Origin: Chamaecrista fasciculata
Lineage: Eukaryota > Streptophyta > Magnoliopsida > Fabales > Fabaceae
NCBI GenBank assembly: GCA_003254925.1
Contig: QANZ01007483.1
Coordinates: 74,931 to 138,930, forward strand
Direction: 5' to 3'
DNA: 64,000 nucleotides
This document shows positions 63,102-64,000 of the stretch, in pieces; within the stretch, counting starts at the first letter, position 1, and each line of letters opens with the position of its first letter. Under the pieces are notes generated by a model. That model saw only the letters and a list, made by a program, of their open reading frames with translations. It was not told where the DNA came from and made no database searches. The position numbers and the translations under genes are program-made.

Positions 63102-63254
63102 GTACACTAATATAGCTTCCTTGTCTCTAGAATCTTCACACCAAGAGTTTTGCACAACACCATCAACAAACTCTTCCTGAGTATGAAACTCCTCATGATG
63201 CACTGATACTTCGAAAATTTGATCTGGTCTTATAATACCAGTTGCAGGACTCAC
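63102..63254 (-). pseudogene. Isolated exon of a FRA3-like inositol polyphosphate 5-phosphatase
   Basis: After a good acceptor (GATTTAG, minus strand, before 63254) an open frame encodes [12 protein letters not shown], then [18 protein letters not shown], then [15 protein letters not shown]. This 51-residue stretch is characteristic of the C-terminal domain of plant type II inositol polyphosphate 5-phosphatases (FRA3 family). Homology stops after AILV, near a possible GTGTAC donor, and the frame ends at 63036 without the usual VRVRHCF-type tail. No other exon of the family is recognisable in the remaining 750 bases upstream or 600 bases downstream. It could be a pseudogene fragment or one exon of a gene extending past the window edge. 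The catalytic phosphatase domain is not in the window. Confidence 0.6.
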
Positions 63255-64000
63255 CTAAATCATAAATGTGCAGGTAAATTACCTCGCAGAGCCTTACAAA
63301 GAGAAAGAATAGATGCCTATGTAGCTTAAAAGATTTAATTTTCGTCCACACAAAGAAATCTTCTCCAGGAATAACAACTTTGTACATAATCCAACTTTTG
63401 GAGCCAAAGTTTCTAAAGTAAATTAGTATTTTGGTCAATGGAAAAAAAATACTCTTTTCTTAATTTGGTCTTCTACAAATAAAATTTCTCAAGTTAATCT
63501 TCTAAAGATCTCTTTCCAATAAAAGGACCTACCCGTGGGCAAAACTCTCTAATTAACAAACAAATAGCAGTCAACATGGCCTCCAAGTATCACTTCTAGG
63601 TGCAAACAATACACTTAATAGCATTGGTGGAACCACAAGAGTGGCTCTTTATTAAATTACAAATGAACAATAGTCTAAAAGAAGCCGGAAAACAAAGATT
63701 TTGACATTTGAATTCAGTCTAACAGTCCAGAACCTGTAAGTAGCGTGGTAGATCAGGCCCTGAATAATAGTGTTGATGATAAGGCTACTTACTGTATTAC
63801 GACTTACATGAATTGAAGGAAATCGTAACCAGGATTGATTTCCTTTAGTAAGTACGTATCTGTTCCGTTTTTTCTATTTTTTTCCCTGTTGACATGCGCA
63901 GGGGTGGAGGGGGTTCTGTTAAAGCCTATTTCATCCAAAAAGCTACATTTCATTCAGTAATGACTAGCCCCAAAGTCCTGACATGTGATGTCTCTCGCAA
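63255..64000. other. Window end, no gene recognised
   Basis: Upstream (minus-strand sense) of the 5-phosphatase-like exon. It could be intron of that gene; no exon was recognised on either strand. Confidence 0.4.

Overview
This is nuclear DNA of a flowering plant, most likely a rosid eudicot. Coding sequence sits in many short exons with GT-AG introns, the spaces between genes are AT-rich, and there are many dinucleotide microsatellites and small inverted-repeat transposons. The AP2 protein at 14.8-18.2 kb keeps motifs I remember from the legume BABY BOOM protein. The species cannot be fixed from the sequence alone.

Layout. 1.9-3.5 kb (-): mitochondrial acyl carrier protein. 6.0-10.9 kb (+): a DHRS7-type short-chain dehydrogenase. 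14.8-18.2 kb (-): a BABY BOOM/PLETHORA-type AP2 transcription factor with a 9-nt microexon. 25.9-31.5 kb (-): chloroplast 2-phosphoglycolate phosphatase PGLP1. 33.6-39.4 kb (+): FAS1, the large subunit of chromatin assembly factor 1. 40.1-40.7 kb (-): an intronless four-helix membrane protein. 44.7-45.8 kb (+): RAB GTPase RABA5a. 47.4-49.4 kb (-): NADPH-dependent 2-alkenal reductase. 51.5-58.9 kb (-): SART1/Snu66-type splicing factor DOT2. 63.1-63.3 kb (-): an isolated exon resembling the C-terminus of a FRA3-type inositol polyphosphate 5-phosphatase. I built the nine gene models by hand; every exon junction keeps frame, gives GT-AG introns and yields a continuous family-like protein.

Between the genes are inverted-repeat elements: a MITE at 3.6-4.0 kb, a foldback element at 5.0-5.8 kb, a 2.2-kb Mutator-like element upstream of the AP2 gene, a foldback element at 32.5-33.0 kb and a MITE at 43.0-43.7 kb. 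There is also a probable retrotransposon LTR at 13.5-14.1 kb. Both ambiguous N bases (51174 and 61830) lie exactly between two copies of a direct repeat, which points to assembly joins rather than biology.

The genes are separate eukaryotic housekeeping and developmental genes, not an operon. The shared themes I can support are regulatory: a perfect E2F site upstream of FAS1 (S phase), four AACGG cores with one perfect MSA element upstream of the membrane protein (G2/M), and a cluster of TGGGCT/AGCCCA site II motifs separated from the mitochondrial ACP gene by a transposon. I found no convincing new multi-gene system. The best leads are the cell-cycle promoter motifs, the transposons beside the ACP, DHRS7 and AP2 promoters, and the assembly duplications.
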